DNA from: UBA2040 sp041674745
GTDB lineage: Bacteria; Bacteroidota; Bacteroidia; Flavobacteriales_D; Crocinitomicaceae
Direction: 5' to 3'
Assembly: GCA_041674745.1 (NCBI GenBank)
Contig: JBAYVD010000020.1
Location: 1 to 19,517, forward strand
DNA: 19,517 nucleotides
The translations under genes were made by a program, and so were the position numbers. This document shows, one piece after another, positions 1 to 7,081 of the stretch. How positions within the stretch are numbered: position 1 is the stretch's first letter; every line of letters begins with the position of its first letter. Under the pieces are notes generated by a model. That model had not been told where the DNA came from and did not search any database. It saw only the letters and a program-made list of their open reading frames with translations.

Positions 1-73
1 ATAATCAAGAAAATAATAAGTAAATTAGTCCATTCAATGGTCAATAATCAAACAAAAAAAGAGTTCAACTTAC

Positions 74-421
74 CCTGTTCACTTTCACGCGGAATAGGTG
101 GTTCAGTTTGGTCGGAATATCCAGATCTCCACCATCTTATTCATCGGGATGACCGTTTTGAATAAATTTCCGCATGTATTTAATTATCCAACGGAGGTCA
201 CATCTGAAAATGCGTTGAAGCAATACACCAATGCCACCAGAATGATTCGTTATTTGAAAGCAATCATCGTTTTTATTTTTGGATTGATCGATTACAAAAC
301 CATTCAGCATGCGCTTGGACAAACCGTCGGGCTTGGAATTTGGTTTTTACCACTTACCTTGGGACTAATTTTTATTCCTTTGGGGTACTTTGTTTACAAA
401 TCGATGAAGGCAAAAGAATAA
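74..421 (+). pseudogene. Decayed DUF1648-like membrane protein, 3' part
   Basis: The open frame from a GTG at 98 encodes about 107 residues with two hydrophobic segments (about residues 50-65 and 76-100 of the frame) and a basic C-terminus. The stretch NKFPHVFNYP followed by a Thr/Arg-rich helix and a transmembrane segment looks like the C-terminal half of DUF1648/SdpI-like membrane proteins. Reading the same frame upstream gives PVHFHAE, a TAG stop at 95-97, then VVQFG. This matches the family's conserved HFN-x-x-G-x-x-D-x-(F/W)-G core, but with a stop codon in it and apparently with residues missing before the next hydrophobic segment. Further upstream all frames are closed, so the N-terminal membrane segments are gone. 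I therefore read it as a truncated, interrupted remnant. A short membrane protein starting at GTG 98 remains possible. Confidence 0.55.
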
Positions 422-439
422 ACTGAAATTGCCTTTAAA

Positions 440-467
440 AAAAAAGCCCTCCGAAGAGGGCTTTTTT
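440..467. terminator. Bidirectional rho-independent terminator
   Basis: A perfect 6-bp GC-rich stem, GCCCTC (446-451) with GAGGGC (456-461), encloses the tetraloop CGAA. It is flanked by an A-run on the left and a T-run on the right, so it can work in both directions. It lies between two convergent reading frames, the DUF1648-like remnant on the plus strand and the collagen-like gene on the minus strand, as expected of a shared terminator. Confidence 0.85.
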
Positions 468-484
468 AATGCAAATAAAGAATA

Positions 485-2950
485 TTAATGTAAATTTTCC
501 CAAGTCGTTACTGACGCTGGATGGAAAACTTGGAAAGGTAAATCATTTGCGTTTATCACATTGTTAAAATACGCTGAACCACCTGCATAAGGCGTTCCAT
601 AGTAGGTGTAAAGTGCTCCTCCGCTATAAGTCATGGTGAGCTCCATATAGTAGGAGTTACCTGCTGTTAAGTTGAGGCCTGTAAATGTAAATACATGTGT
701 GGTATTTCCATTATCCAAAGTACTTGTATTAGGAGATGTCGCTAATAAAGCTCCGCCATATCCGTCATATACCTTACAAGACGTAATCGTACCTGTCAAA
801 CCATTTCGATAAGTTGCATAAAACTCTATTTTCGTAACAGAAGCAGAATAAACCGCCGTAAATGTTTGTCCCATAGTTTGACCTGAAGCGATAAAGTTTA
901 CACCCGCAAAAGCTCCCCAAGTAGATTGATTCAAATTTGCGGCAGTGTTGGTAAAGGCGATTTGTGCTTTTTTAGCAGTTGTGTTGATGATCATACTTCC
1001 ATCAGGTACAGATACTAATGCATCACGTTGAGCAGTTGTCATTCTAGGCGCTAAAAAGGTTCCTGTTGTTGAGTTTACATCCAAAGTCGCTCCTGCAGTT
1101 GCTGTGCTATTACCAACCACCATTGTTGTTGTAGCGGCGGTATTACCAGTAAAAGTTTTTGCTCCAGCGATTGTTTGAGCTCCAGTACTTACCGCACCTC
1201 TGGATGTAGCCCCTGCATTCGGAATATTGAAGGTGTGAACATCACTTACCGTTGAAATATTGAAATCTGTTCCACTTGTACCGACAGCATAAGTTTGGGT
1301 AGTTCCCGTTGCACCATTCAAGGATACAAATCCTGCTGGACCAGTTGCTCCATCCAAACCGTCATTTCCTGCTGGGCCTTGTGGTCCCATTGGGCCTGTT
1401 GCACCGTCTAATCCGTCATTTCCTGCTGGGCCTTGTGGTCCCATCGGTCCTGTAGCTCCGTCTAATCCGTCATTTCCTGCTGGGCCTTGAGGTCCCATTG
1501 GGCCTGTAGCTCCGTCTAAACCGTCATTTCCTGCTGGGCCTTGAGGTCCCATTGGTCCTGTAGCTCCGTCTAATCCGTCATTACCTGCTGGGCCTTGTGG
1601 TCCCATTGGGCCTGTTGCACCGTCTAATCCGTCATTTCCTGCTGGTCCCATCGGTCCCATCGGTCCTGTAGCTCCGTCTAATCCGTCATTACCTGCTGGT
1701 CCTTGAGGTCCCATTGGGCCTGTTGCACCGTCTAATCCGTCATTTCCTGCTGGGCCTTGAGGTCCCATTGGTCCTGTAGCTCCGTCTAATCCGTCATTTC
1801 CTGCTGGTCCTTGAGGTCCCATTGGGCCTGTTGCACCGTCTAATCCGTCATTTCCTGCTGGGCCTTGTGTTCCCATTGGGCCTGTTGCACCGTCTAATCC
1901 GTCATTTCCTGCTGGGCCTTGTGGTCCCATTGGGCCTGTAGCTCCGTCTAAACCGTCATTTCCTGCTGGGCCTTGAGGTCCCATTGGGCCGGTTGCTCCG
2001 TTGATTCCGTCGGCTCCGTTCAATCCTGCTGGTCCTTGTGGTCCCATTGGGCCGGTTGCTCCGTCTAAACCATCAACACCGTTGATTCCGTCTGCTCCGT
2101 TCAAACCTGCTGGACCTTGAGGTCCCATTGGGCCAGTTGCACCGTCCAAACCATTAACACCGTTAATTCCGTTGATTCCATCAGCTCCATTCAATCCTGC
2201 TGGACCTTGAGGTCCCATTGGGCCTGTTGCGCCGTCTAAACCGTTAGCACCCGCTGGACCTGTTGCGCCAGTTAATCCTTGGAGACCTGTTGCGCCATTC
2301 AAACCAGCTGGACCTTGTGGTCCAGTAGCACCTGTCATACCTTGTGGACCGGTAACTCCTTGAGGACCTGTTGCGCCTTGGGGACCCGTTGCACCAATTG
2401 GACCTGTAGCTCCTGTAGCTCCTTGAGGACCTGTAGCCCCCGTTAACCCTTGAGGACCGGCAGCACCGATTGCTCCTTGAGGACCTGTAGCACCGTCATT
2501 TCCAGCTGGACCTTGAGGTCCTGTAGGACCTGCTGGACCCGCTCCATTTCCAGATGTTTTTGCATACAAGGCATAAGGAACACTCATCAATTGGCTTGTG
2601 CCCATGGATGTATAAGACGTTCCTCCTGTTACGTCTACTGCTGTTTCGATATAAAAAGGACCATTCGCCCAATCAATTGTTGTGAAATCGTCAACAGAGG
2701 TTCCGTTTCCAATTTCCAAATTAACCAAACCGTAAGCATTCGTTGTGGAAGCAAATGTTTCTGTATAAACAGTTGCTCCACCAATGCTTCCTTGGTGAAT
2801 ACTTAGTTGTACGCCTATAGATTGGTTGTTTAAAATAAGATTACCAGCGTCTCGCACGACGGCTTGGTATTTAAATCCTTCTGGCGCTTGACCAAAAGAA
2901 CTGAATGATAGCGCCATTGCGGCAACTATGGAAAGTACTATTCTTTTCAT
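485..2950 (-). CDS. Secreted collagen-like (Gly-X-Y) repeat protein
   Basis: An 821-residue protein with a signal peptide (about residues 1-20, cleavage after SSFG or nearby). Residues 21-133 form an N-terminal domain often seen in Bacteroidota collagen- or tail-fibre-like surface proteins (start GFKYQAVVRD, end SVPYALYAKT). Residues 138-539 are 134 consecutive Gly-X-Y triplets with no interruption, rich in GPQ, GPA, GAT, GND and GLD. Eleven full copies plus a partial copy of the 18-residue unit GNDGLDGATGPMGPQGPA make up its second half. Residues 540-684 resemble phage tail-fibre shaft or knob sequence (QTIAGAKTF, FLAPRMTTAQRDAL), and 685-821 are a Thr/Ser/Tyr-rich, probably beta-sandwich, terminal domain. 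Triple-helix formation is inferred from the repeat. A surface stalk or adhesin role is likely but unproven. No C-terminal T9SS sorting domain is visible. It lies 10 bp downstream of a T9SS type A protein gene, probably in one transcript. Confidence 0.9.
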   Translation of the reverse strand: MKRIVLSIVAAMALSFSSFGQAPEGFKYQAVVRDAGNLILNNQSIGVQLSIHQGSIGGATVYTETFASTTNAYGLVNLEIGNGTSVDDFTTIDWANGPFYIETAVDVTGGTSYTSMGTSQLMSVPYALYAKTSGNGAGPAGPTGPQGPAGNDGATGPQGAIGAAGPQGLTGATGPQGATGATGPIGATGPQGATGPQGVTGPQGMTGATGPQGPAGLNGATGLQGLTGATGPAGANGLDGATGPMGPQGPAGLNGADGINGINGVNGLDGATGPMGPQGPAGLNGADGINGVDGLDGATGPMGPQGPAGLNGADGINGATGPMGPQGPAGNDGLDGATGPMGPQGPAGNDGLDGATGPMGTQGPAGNDGLDGATGPMGPQGPAGNDGLDGATGPMGPQGPAGNDGLDGATGPMGPQGPAGNDGLDGATGPMGPMGPAGNDGLDGATGPMGPQGPAGNDGLDGATGPMGPQGPAGNDGLDGATGPMGPQGPAGNDGLDGATGPMGPQGPAGNDGLDGATGPMGPQGPAGNDGLDGATGPAGFVSLNGATGTTQTYAVGTSGTDFNISTVSDVHTFNIPNAGATSRGAVSTGAQTIAGAKTFTGNTAATTTMVVGNSTATAGATLDVNSTTGTFLAPRMTTAQRDALVSVPDGSMIINTTAKKAQIAFTNTAANLNQSTWGAFAGVNFIASGQTMGQTFTAVYSASVTKIEFYATYRNGLTGTITSCKVYDGYGGALLATSPNTSTLDNGNTTHVFTFTGLNLTAGNSYYMELTMTYSGGALYTYYGTPYAGGSAYFNNVINANDLPFQVFHPASVTTWENLH
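1333..1963 (-). repeat. 54-bp coding tandem repeat, 11 full copies plus a partial twelfth
   Basis: Within the collagen-like gene a 54-bp unit encoding six Gly-X-Y triplets (GND GLD GAT GPM GPQ GPA) is repeated head to tail. Copies differ mainly at synonymous positions, such as ccttgtggt/ccttgaggt, cctgttgcacc/cctgtagctcc and tctaatccg/tctaaaccg. Two copies carry replacements: GTQ for GPQ near 1867, and GPM for GPQ near 1650. The synonymous variants are shuffled among copies rather than graded, which points to past recombination or unequal exchange. Upstream, 1964-2290 carries older, more diverged units with GLN GAD GIN triplets. Confidence 0.95.
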
Positions 2951-2960
2951 ACTCTTCAGT

Positions 2961-3431
2961 TTAATGAGTTTTAATTAGTTTAAATGTTTTCAATGTTTGA
3001 GCTGCGCTATTCAATGTCAATGAATAACTACCAGGTGCAATGTGACTCACCTGAATGGGAGTTTCACTTCCCACAAGAATATTCTGCAGAACAAGTTTAC
3101 CTGTTGCATCATAGAGTGAGTAAGTCACATTTTCAAAGATACTTGCTCGAATGTTCAAGATATCCTCGGTTGGATTGGGGAAAATGGTTGCAACATAACT
3201 CGGTGCAAAATCTTCCAAACCTAAAAAATTCCAGTTGGTTTGATGAAACCCTTGAGTGATGTAATTTTGACCATCTGTTCCCGTGTTGATAATCACTTCG
3301 CCTATCGTAAAGTCGACGTTACCGTTGGCATTAGAATACGAGCCACCTTGTGAGGAAACTACTTCCTGTGCAGAGACAGAAAATGAGGCAGTGGCGATTA
3401 ATGAAAACAACACAATTTTCTCTTTTTTCAT
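2961..3431 (-). CDS. Small secreted protein with T9SS type A C-terminal sorting domain
   Basis: A 156-residue protein with a signal peptide ending near residue 21 (ATASFSVSAQ). A short region of about 60 residues (VVSSQGGSYSNANGNVDF to FHQTNWNF) follows, then a C-terminal domain from about residue 84 beginning with FPNPTEDILNI. It continues with YSLYDATGKLVL, APGSYSLTL and a terminal basic FKLIKTH. That order (PNP, DxxGK, GxYxL) is characteristic of the T9SS type A sorting domain, which directs proteins through the outer membrane. It has almost no passenger domain beyond the sorting module. It sits directly upstream of the collagen-like gene. The pairing suggests a shared transcript and possibly a shared surface structure, but this is inference. 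Confidence 0.85.
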   Translation of the reverse strand: MKKEKIVLFSLIATASFSVSAQEVVSSQGGSYSNANGNVDFTIGEVIINTGTDGQNYITQGFHQTNWNFLGLEDFAPSYVATIFPNPTEDILNIRASIFENVTYSLYDATGKLVLQNILVGSETPIQVSHIAPGSYSLTLNSAAQTLKTFKLIKTH

Positions 3432-3843
3432 GATAAATTGGTTTTAGGTAGATTTGTAAAATCTGGACTCTTAAAGGTTGAGGGTCAGCAACAAATCCAT
3501 TGTTTACATTAAAAATATATAAAAATTCAGAAAAAAATAAGGCCTCATTTTTGACCTTTTTACAAAAAACCACACCCGTCCATTGTAACAACTTTTCTAT
3601 CAACAAATTAAAGGTTATTCGTAATTAATCTAAATTAGAATTTACTATTTATACATAATTGGTCTAAATTAAAATACTAGATTTCAGCCAACTATCAATA
3701 AAAAATAAGATACAAATGCCATCGGAACACCTATTTAAATCCCTAAAAAACCACCTTGTTTAATTGAATTTTACACGCCTGTTTTCATTTGCTCTCAAAA
3801 CATTTTAACTTTGACACAGTTAGTGCCTCAGTAAATTAGCTCC
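3432..3843. other. Gene-free AT-rich divergent intergenic region
   Basis: This 412-bp stretch separates the minus-strand collagen unit from the plus-strand cysteine-cluster gene and should contain both promoters. No convincing reading frame, tRNA or structured RNA is visible. It contains an imperfect direct repeat (3622-3646 and 3656-3679, sharing TAATT-x-x-TCTAAATTA). A TAnnTTTG element for the plus-strand gene lies at its right end. I found no clean TAnnTTTG on the minus strand for the collagen unit. Confidence 0.6.
3806..3813 (+). promoter_or_regulatory. Putative Bacteroidota -7 element (TAACTTTG)
   Basis: The octamer matches the Bacteroidota primary sigma factor -7 consensus TAnnTTTG and ends 30 bp before the ATG at 3844, giving a predicted leader of roughly 25 nt. 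The only TTG nearby (3789-3791) is spaced 14 bp away, shorter than the usual 19-21, so the -33 half is not convincing. Confidence 0.5.
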
Positions 3844-4707
3844 ATGAAAATCATCACACTTCAACTCCAAGACATTTTGCCGCTTACCTGTACGCGTGCG
3901 GGAACTTGTTGTCATGGAAATCGAGTAATGCTCAACCCATGGGAGTTGTTCTGTTTGGCGCAAGAAAAAAAGATCACCACCAAAGAATTTCGAGAACGAT
4001 TTTGTGATTTGGGAGGCATTCAACTGCGGTTTAACGGACCAACCGATTCGAAAGGAAAATCGGCTTGTAGTCAATATATAGATGGTTTTGGCTGTGGCGT
4101 GCATGTCGGTAGACCGTTGGCTTGTCGTTTGTTTCCGCTTGGGCGCCAGATTCAGAACAATCAGACGCACTACATTCACGAAGGAAGCTCTTTTCCTTGT
4201 TTGGAAGGTTGTCCCGACGTTGCACAACTGCCCAATCTTCGGGTGGAGGATTATTTGAAAGGTCAAGCCACGAAGAATTTCGAAATCGCGCAAGATGACT
4301 ATTTGGAATTGATGCAGAATCTGGCAGACTTGGCCTTTGAATTGTTATTGGAAACAGGCTTGGCCGCATCTGGTGATACCCAAACTTTGGCACTTTGGCG
4401 AAAAATGGGAAAGGAAGCGCCGGAGGATTTGACCAAACGTATCGGGCCAGCATGGTTGGACTATTTGATGATTCCGGAAATTTCGAGTAATGCACCTCGC
4501 ATCTTTGTTCAAGAACACCATGATTTTCTTCAATTGAAAGCCCAAGAACAATTTGGACATTTGCAAACGAACCATGATTTTCATGAAGCCTCCGTTTTGC
4601 TCATGGCTTTGGCTTTGCAACTTGCCCGAAGCATTGGTGCAGATCCCACCACAATGGCCAATCATTGGTGCGAAACCGCGAAGAATTTTGGTGCGCTTGA
4701 AGCTTAG
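3844..4707 (+). CDS. YkgJ-family cysteine cluster protein
   Basis: A 287-residue cytosolic protein without a signal peptide. The N-terminal 125 residues contain the hallmark cysteines: C16, then C22-C23 in TCCHG, C75 and C84 in SACSQYIDGFGCGVH, C94 in PLACRLFPLG, and C119/C123 in FPCLEGC. This arrangement matches the YkgJ/UPF0153 family, whose cysteines are thought to chelate zinc or an iron-sulfur cluster. No biochemical role is firmly established for the family. The C-terminal 150 residues are mainly helical and unrecognised, making the protein longer than the minimal YkgJ domain of about 100 residues. The gene is monocistronic, converging on the small lipoprotein gene 25 bp downstream. Confidence 0.8.
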   Translation: MKIITLQLQDILPLTCTRAGTCCHGNRVMLNPWELFCLAQEKKITTKEFRERFCDLGGIQLRFNGPTDSKGKSACSQYIDGFGCGVHVGRPLACRLFPLGRQIQNNQTHYIHEGSSFPCLEGCPDVAQLPNLRVEDYLKGQATKNFEIAQDDYLELMQNLADLAFELLLETGLAASGDTQTLALWRKMGKEAPEDLTKRIGPAWLDYLMIPEISSNAPRIFVQEHHDFLQLKAQEQFGHLQTNHDFHEASVLLMALALQLARSIGADPTTMANHWCETAKNFGALEA

Positions 4708-4732
4708 TTGAAACTACCGTAATCTGCATCTT

Positions 4733-4867
4733 TTACATATTTCCCATGGGCGTGCGTGTAGCTTTTCGTCCATCGCATTTTTTGCCGGAATTTTTGCTGG
4801 TACCGCATTGCACCAAAAGCAAAGCTAGACTTACTGTAAATAGACTGATTTTCATCACGCGTTTCAT
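4733..4867 (-). CDS. Small predicted lipoprotein of 44 (or 40) residues
   Basis: A short minus-strand frame starting MKRVMKISLFTV, then a hydrophobic run and the lipobox LLVQC followed by GTS. After lipidation and cleavage only about 24 residues would remain: Lys/Ser-rich, then KKCDGRK and the ending TRTPMGNM. The second in-frame ATG at 4855 would give 40 residues; the ATG at 4867 is preferred because it gives a better basic n-region. The frame covers most of the 407-bp gap between the cysteine-cluster and CBS genes and converges on the former. Function is unknown. The textbook basic/hydrophobic/lipobox order makes chance unlikely, but the gene is short and I cannot check conservation. Confidence 0.65.
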   Translation of the reverse strand: MKRVMKISLFTVSLALLLVQCGTSKNSGKKCDGRKATRTPMGNM

Positions 4868-5114
4868 ACTTCAAAAATTTAAAAGGTTCTATTTTCTATT
4901 CAACGCAGGAAAAACGAAAAAGTTGTATAAAATCTGGTGTAAAAATAAGGCAAAAGATACAACCGATTTTCTCCAAAAAACATGACACAGGTTCTATTTT
5001 GGACCTTTTTTTCTTTGGAAATTTAAAGTAGAAAAAGACGAAGGAAGTTCGTTTCAAAAAGCTAAATGATTGCACGGTGCAATCACCCGTTTTACTTTAA
5101 AAAATTCATTCAAG

Positions 5115-5528
5115 ATGAAAAAAAGAACACCCATTTCCAAAATCATGTCAACCGACATCTTAACAGTAAATCTTACCCAAACATTAAAGGAAGTGAACGA
5201 CATTCTGAAGACGAAACATGTTCGTCATGTACCCGTTGTTTCAGGAAAAAAAGTACTTGGGATGCTATCATCCACGGACATTCAAAAAATTAGTTTCATC
5301 AATACCGTTGACGGAGAAAACTTGACCACTGAAATGTTTGATGTATTGACGTTGGATCAAGTAATGTCGAAAAATCTAGAAACCATGCAAGAAGAGGATA
5401 CCATTTACGACGCGGCCGTATTGTTGTCAACGAAAGATTTTCATGCGATTCCCGTTTTAAAAGGGGAAGACTTAGTAGGAATTGTAACCTCCACTGATTT
5501 GCTGAAATATTTGGTTGAGCAATTCTAG
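5115..5528 (+). CDS. CBS domain protein (two CBS motifs)
   Basis: A 137-residue soluble protein made almost entirely of a tandem CBS pair (Bateman module): CBS1 at about residues 7-60 (MSTDILTVN, VRHVPVV, GMLSSTDI) and CBS2 at about 80-135 (VMSKNLETM, FHAIPVL, GIVTSTDLL). The STD motifs at the end of each domain are typical of the adenosine-nucleotide ribose/phosphate site. Such stand-alone proteins usually sense AMP, ATP or related nucleotides and regulate a partner, but none is indicated here. I chose the ATG at 5115 (MKKRTPISKIMS) because the domain begins right after it and the longer upstream frame would need a TTG start and adds unrelated sequence. A terminator follows. Confidence 0.88.
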   Translation: MKKRTPISKIMSTDILTVNLTQTLKEVNDILKTKHVRHVPVVSGKKVLGMLSSTDIQKISFINTVDGENLTTEMFDVLTLDQVMSKNLETMQEEDTIYDAAVLLSTKDFHAIPVLKGEDLVGIVTSTDLLKYLVEQF

Positions 5529-5539
5529 CCTTCCACCGA

Positions 5540-5578
5540 CAACTCCTTGAACATCATCGTTTAAGGAGTTGTTTTTTT
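5540..5578 (+). terminator. Rho-independent terminator after the CBS gene
   Basis: A 9-bp perfect stem, CAACTCCTT (5540-5548) with AAGGAGTTG (5563-5571), has a 14-nt loop and is followed by a run of seven T (5572-5578). It begins 12 bp after the CBS gene's stop codon. The right arm also contains a TTG that could be the -33 element of the next gene. Confidence 0.8.
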
Positions 5579-5599
5579 GTTTAAAAAACAATAAATTTG
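5569..5599 (+). promoter_or_regulatory. Promoter TTG-N20-TAAATTTG for the beta-barrel gene
   Basis: A TTG (5569-5571) and a TAAATTTG (5592-5599) are separated by 20 bp, fitting the Bacteroidota consensus of -33 TTG and -7 TAnnTTTG. Transcription would start near 5605, giving a leader of about 28 nt before the ATG at 5633. Confidence 0.65.
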
Positions 5600-5632
5600 T
5601 TGGAGCATCGTTTTTAATCAAAATTTAAAACC

Positions 5633-6283
5633 ATGAAACTACAAATCTCCCTCCTCTTTTTCTGCTTGAATTTTGTGGCTTTCGGCCAAGACAGCAGAAC
5701 AGACAATCGATTAAAATTAGGAACCGAAATTTCGACAACCTTTTCTGGTTTAGGGCAAAATGGGCTTACTCCTTTCGTTACTTTAAAGAAAAACAAGGTG
5801 GCTTTTGCCATCGGCCCTCGTTTCGTTTATTCGAGTTTTGACGATTATGAAATTCGAAATAAAAACAACGAAGTTTTAACGGTGGATGCCAATTTTAGAA
5901 TCTACGCATCGGCCAACCCGCATAACATTCAGCCATACATCCAGTTTTCGACAGAATACCAATACGGATTGCTACGCACCGAATCTTTTTACAATGCGGA
6001 AATCATCCCGGTTGGTTCACCCACATTCGATCACTCTTTTCAAATGGAAACTGAAGCGACCCGTCACAATTTAAATTTATACACTCATTTAGGGTTTGAA
6101 GTTTTGTTAGCCAAACATGTCTATTTCAACAATTCCTTCGGTTTGGGTTTGCAAACTATACAAAACACTACACGCTATACCAACTTGGATAATGGACAAA
6201 TAGAATTGCGCACGGCAACGGATCTTAGCTCTACCCATAAATTGGGTTGGATTGTCAATCTTGGGTTGGGTTTCCGTTTTTAA
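5633..6283 (+). CDS. Predicted small outer-membrane beta-barrel protein
   Basis: A 216-residue protein with a clear signal peptide (MKLQISLLFF to VAFGQ, cleavage near residue 19). The mature part alternates short amphipathic strands and polar turns (LKLGTEIS, PFVTLKK, FAIGPRFVYSSF, IQPYIQFSTEYQYG, LNLYTHLGFEVLL, KLGWIVNLGLGFRF). It ends in phenylalanine, the usual terminal residue of outer-membrane barrels. The size fits an 8- to 10-stranded barrel of the OmpA/OmpX type, but no specific family signature is recognised and function is unknown. It is monocistronic with its own promoter. Confidence 0.75.
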   Translation: MKLQISLLFFCLNFVAFGQDSRTDNRLKLGTEISTTFSGLGQNGLTPFVTLKKNKVAFAIGPRFVYSSFDDYEIRNKNNEVLTVDANFRIYASANPHNIQPYIQFSTEYQYGLLRTESFYNAEIIPVGSPTFDHSFQMETEATRHNLNLYTHLGFEVLLAKHVYFNNSFGLGLQTIQNTTRYTNLDNGQIELRTATDLSSTHKLGWIVNLGLGFRF

Positions 6284-6342
6284 TCCAAACCAAAGCTAAT
6301 TTGATTTTTAACTGAACTATTTTTTTACTCCTGAAAATTGTT

Positions 6343-6350
6343 TAGCTTTG
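6343..6350 (+). promoter_or_regulatory. Putative -7 element (TAGCTTTG) for the amidase gene
   Basis: The octamer matches TAnnTTTG and lies 28 bp upstream of the amidase ATG at 6379. No TTG is found at the expected 19-21 bp spacing, so only the -7 half is supported. Confidence 0.5.
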
Positions 6351-6378
6351 ACTTACACACAATTAAAATCACCAAGCT

Positions 6379-6984
6379 ATGAACAGAAGAATTTCCCTGC
6401 GGTTTATTTTTTTTAGTTGTTTAATTCTCACTTCATTTGGAACGGAACAAACCGTTATTGAGCGAACCGTTTTAATCGACATTGGTCACGGTGGAAAAGA
6501 CAAAGGAGCGCAAAGTGCAGGTTTGTCTGAAAAAGACATTCTCCAGGACATTGCCGAACAAATCACAATTGAAAGCAAAAAATTTCCTACAAAAATCATT
6601 TTTTTACGGGATGGCGATCAATTCATGAAATTAGAAACACGCGTAAAAAAAATCAATGAAATCAAACCCGATTTATTGATTTCCTTGCATATCAATAGTT
6701 CAGAAAACAAGGATGAAAATGGGATTACCGCTATTGTTTCCAAAGAGAACCCGTTTTACGAAGAGTCACACATGTACGCCATTAAATTATCCTACAATTT
6801 ATCCCAATACACGTTGAACAATCGCGGAGCAAAAGATGGGAATTTATTTCTTTTAAACCATTCCAATTGTCCAACGGTATTGCTGGAAATGGGCTATTTG
6901 ACCAACGAAGGGGACCGAAATTATCTTTCCAGTAAAAAAGGTCAAATGGAACTCGCCAAAGAAATATGTCAAACGGTAAATTAG
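6379..6984 (+). CDS. N-acetylmuramoyl-L-alanine amidase (Amidase_3)
   Basis: A 201-residue exported zinc amidase expected to cleave the bond between N-acetylmuramic acid and L-alanine in peptidoglycan. An N-terminal hydrophobic signal (residues 4-20) leads straight into the catalytic domain. The Amidase_3 metal ligands are visible: H37 in DIGHGGKDKGA, E51 in SEKDI and H104 in SLHINSS. The catalytic glutamate is E170 in LLEMGYLTN. Conserved FLRDGD (residues 75-80) and the R-V-x-x-I-N segment lie in the expected order. There is no SPOR, LysM or other cell-wall targeting domain, so it is close to a minimal amidase. It has its own -7 element and no obvious operon partner. The signal lacks a lipobox, so a soluble periplasmic enzyme is expected. 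Confidence 0.92.
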   Translation: MNRRISLRFIFFSCLILTSFGTEQTVIERTVLIDIGHGGKDKGAQSAGLSEKDILQDIAEQITIESKKFPTKIIFLRDGDQFMKLETRVKKINEIKPDLLISLHINSSENKDENGITAIVSKENPFYEESHMYAIKLSYNLSQYTLNNRGAKDGNLFLLNHSNCPTVLLEMGYLTNEGDRNYLSSKKGQMELAKEICQTVN

Positions 6985-7069
6985 CCTATTCTCACCCGAC
7001 CGATTTGCTAATTAGAGCAAAGCATTCCCGCTTGCTTAAAAACGTTTTCCTCTCCTGCCCAAAATTCTC

Positions 7070-7077
7070 TACCTTTG
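7070..7077 (+). promoter_or_regulatory. Putative -7 element (TACCTTTG) abutting the start codon
   Basis: A perfect TAnnTTTG ends only 4 bp before the ATG at 7082. The predicted transcription start therefore falls at or within 1-2 nt of the start codon, implying a leaderless mRNA. The -33 region has no clear TTG at the standard spacing. Confidence 0.55.
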
Positions 7078-7081
7078 CACA

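Noticed and set aside
1333..1963. CRISPR-like array of regularly spaced repeats
   Set aside because: The repeats are contiguous 54-bp coding units with no unique spacers and encode collagen triplets in frame.
2450..2806. A 118-residue plus-strand frame inside the collagen-like gene
   Set aside because: It is an antisense shadow of the Gly-X-Y coding region and the N-terminal domain, with a composition dictated by the repeat.
4746..4985. A 79-residue plus-strand reading frame downstream of the cysteine-cluster gene
   Set aside because: It lies antisense to the small lipoprotein frame, lacks any domain or signal features and becomes low-complexity basic sequence; the minus-strand lipoprotein explains the region better.
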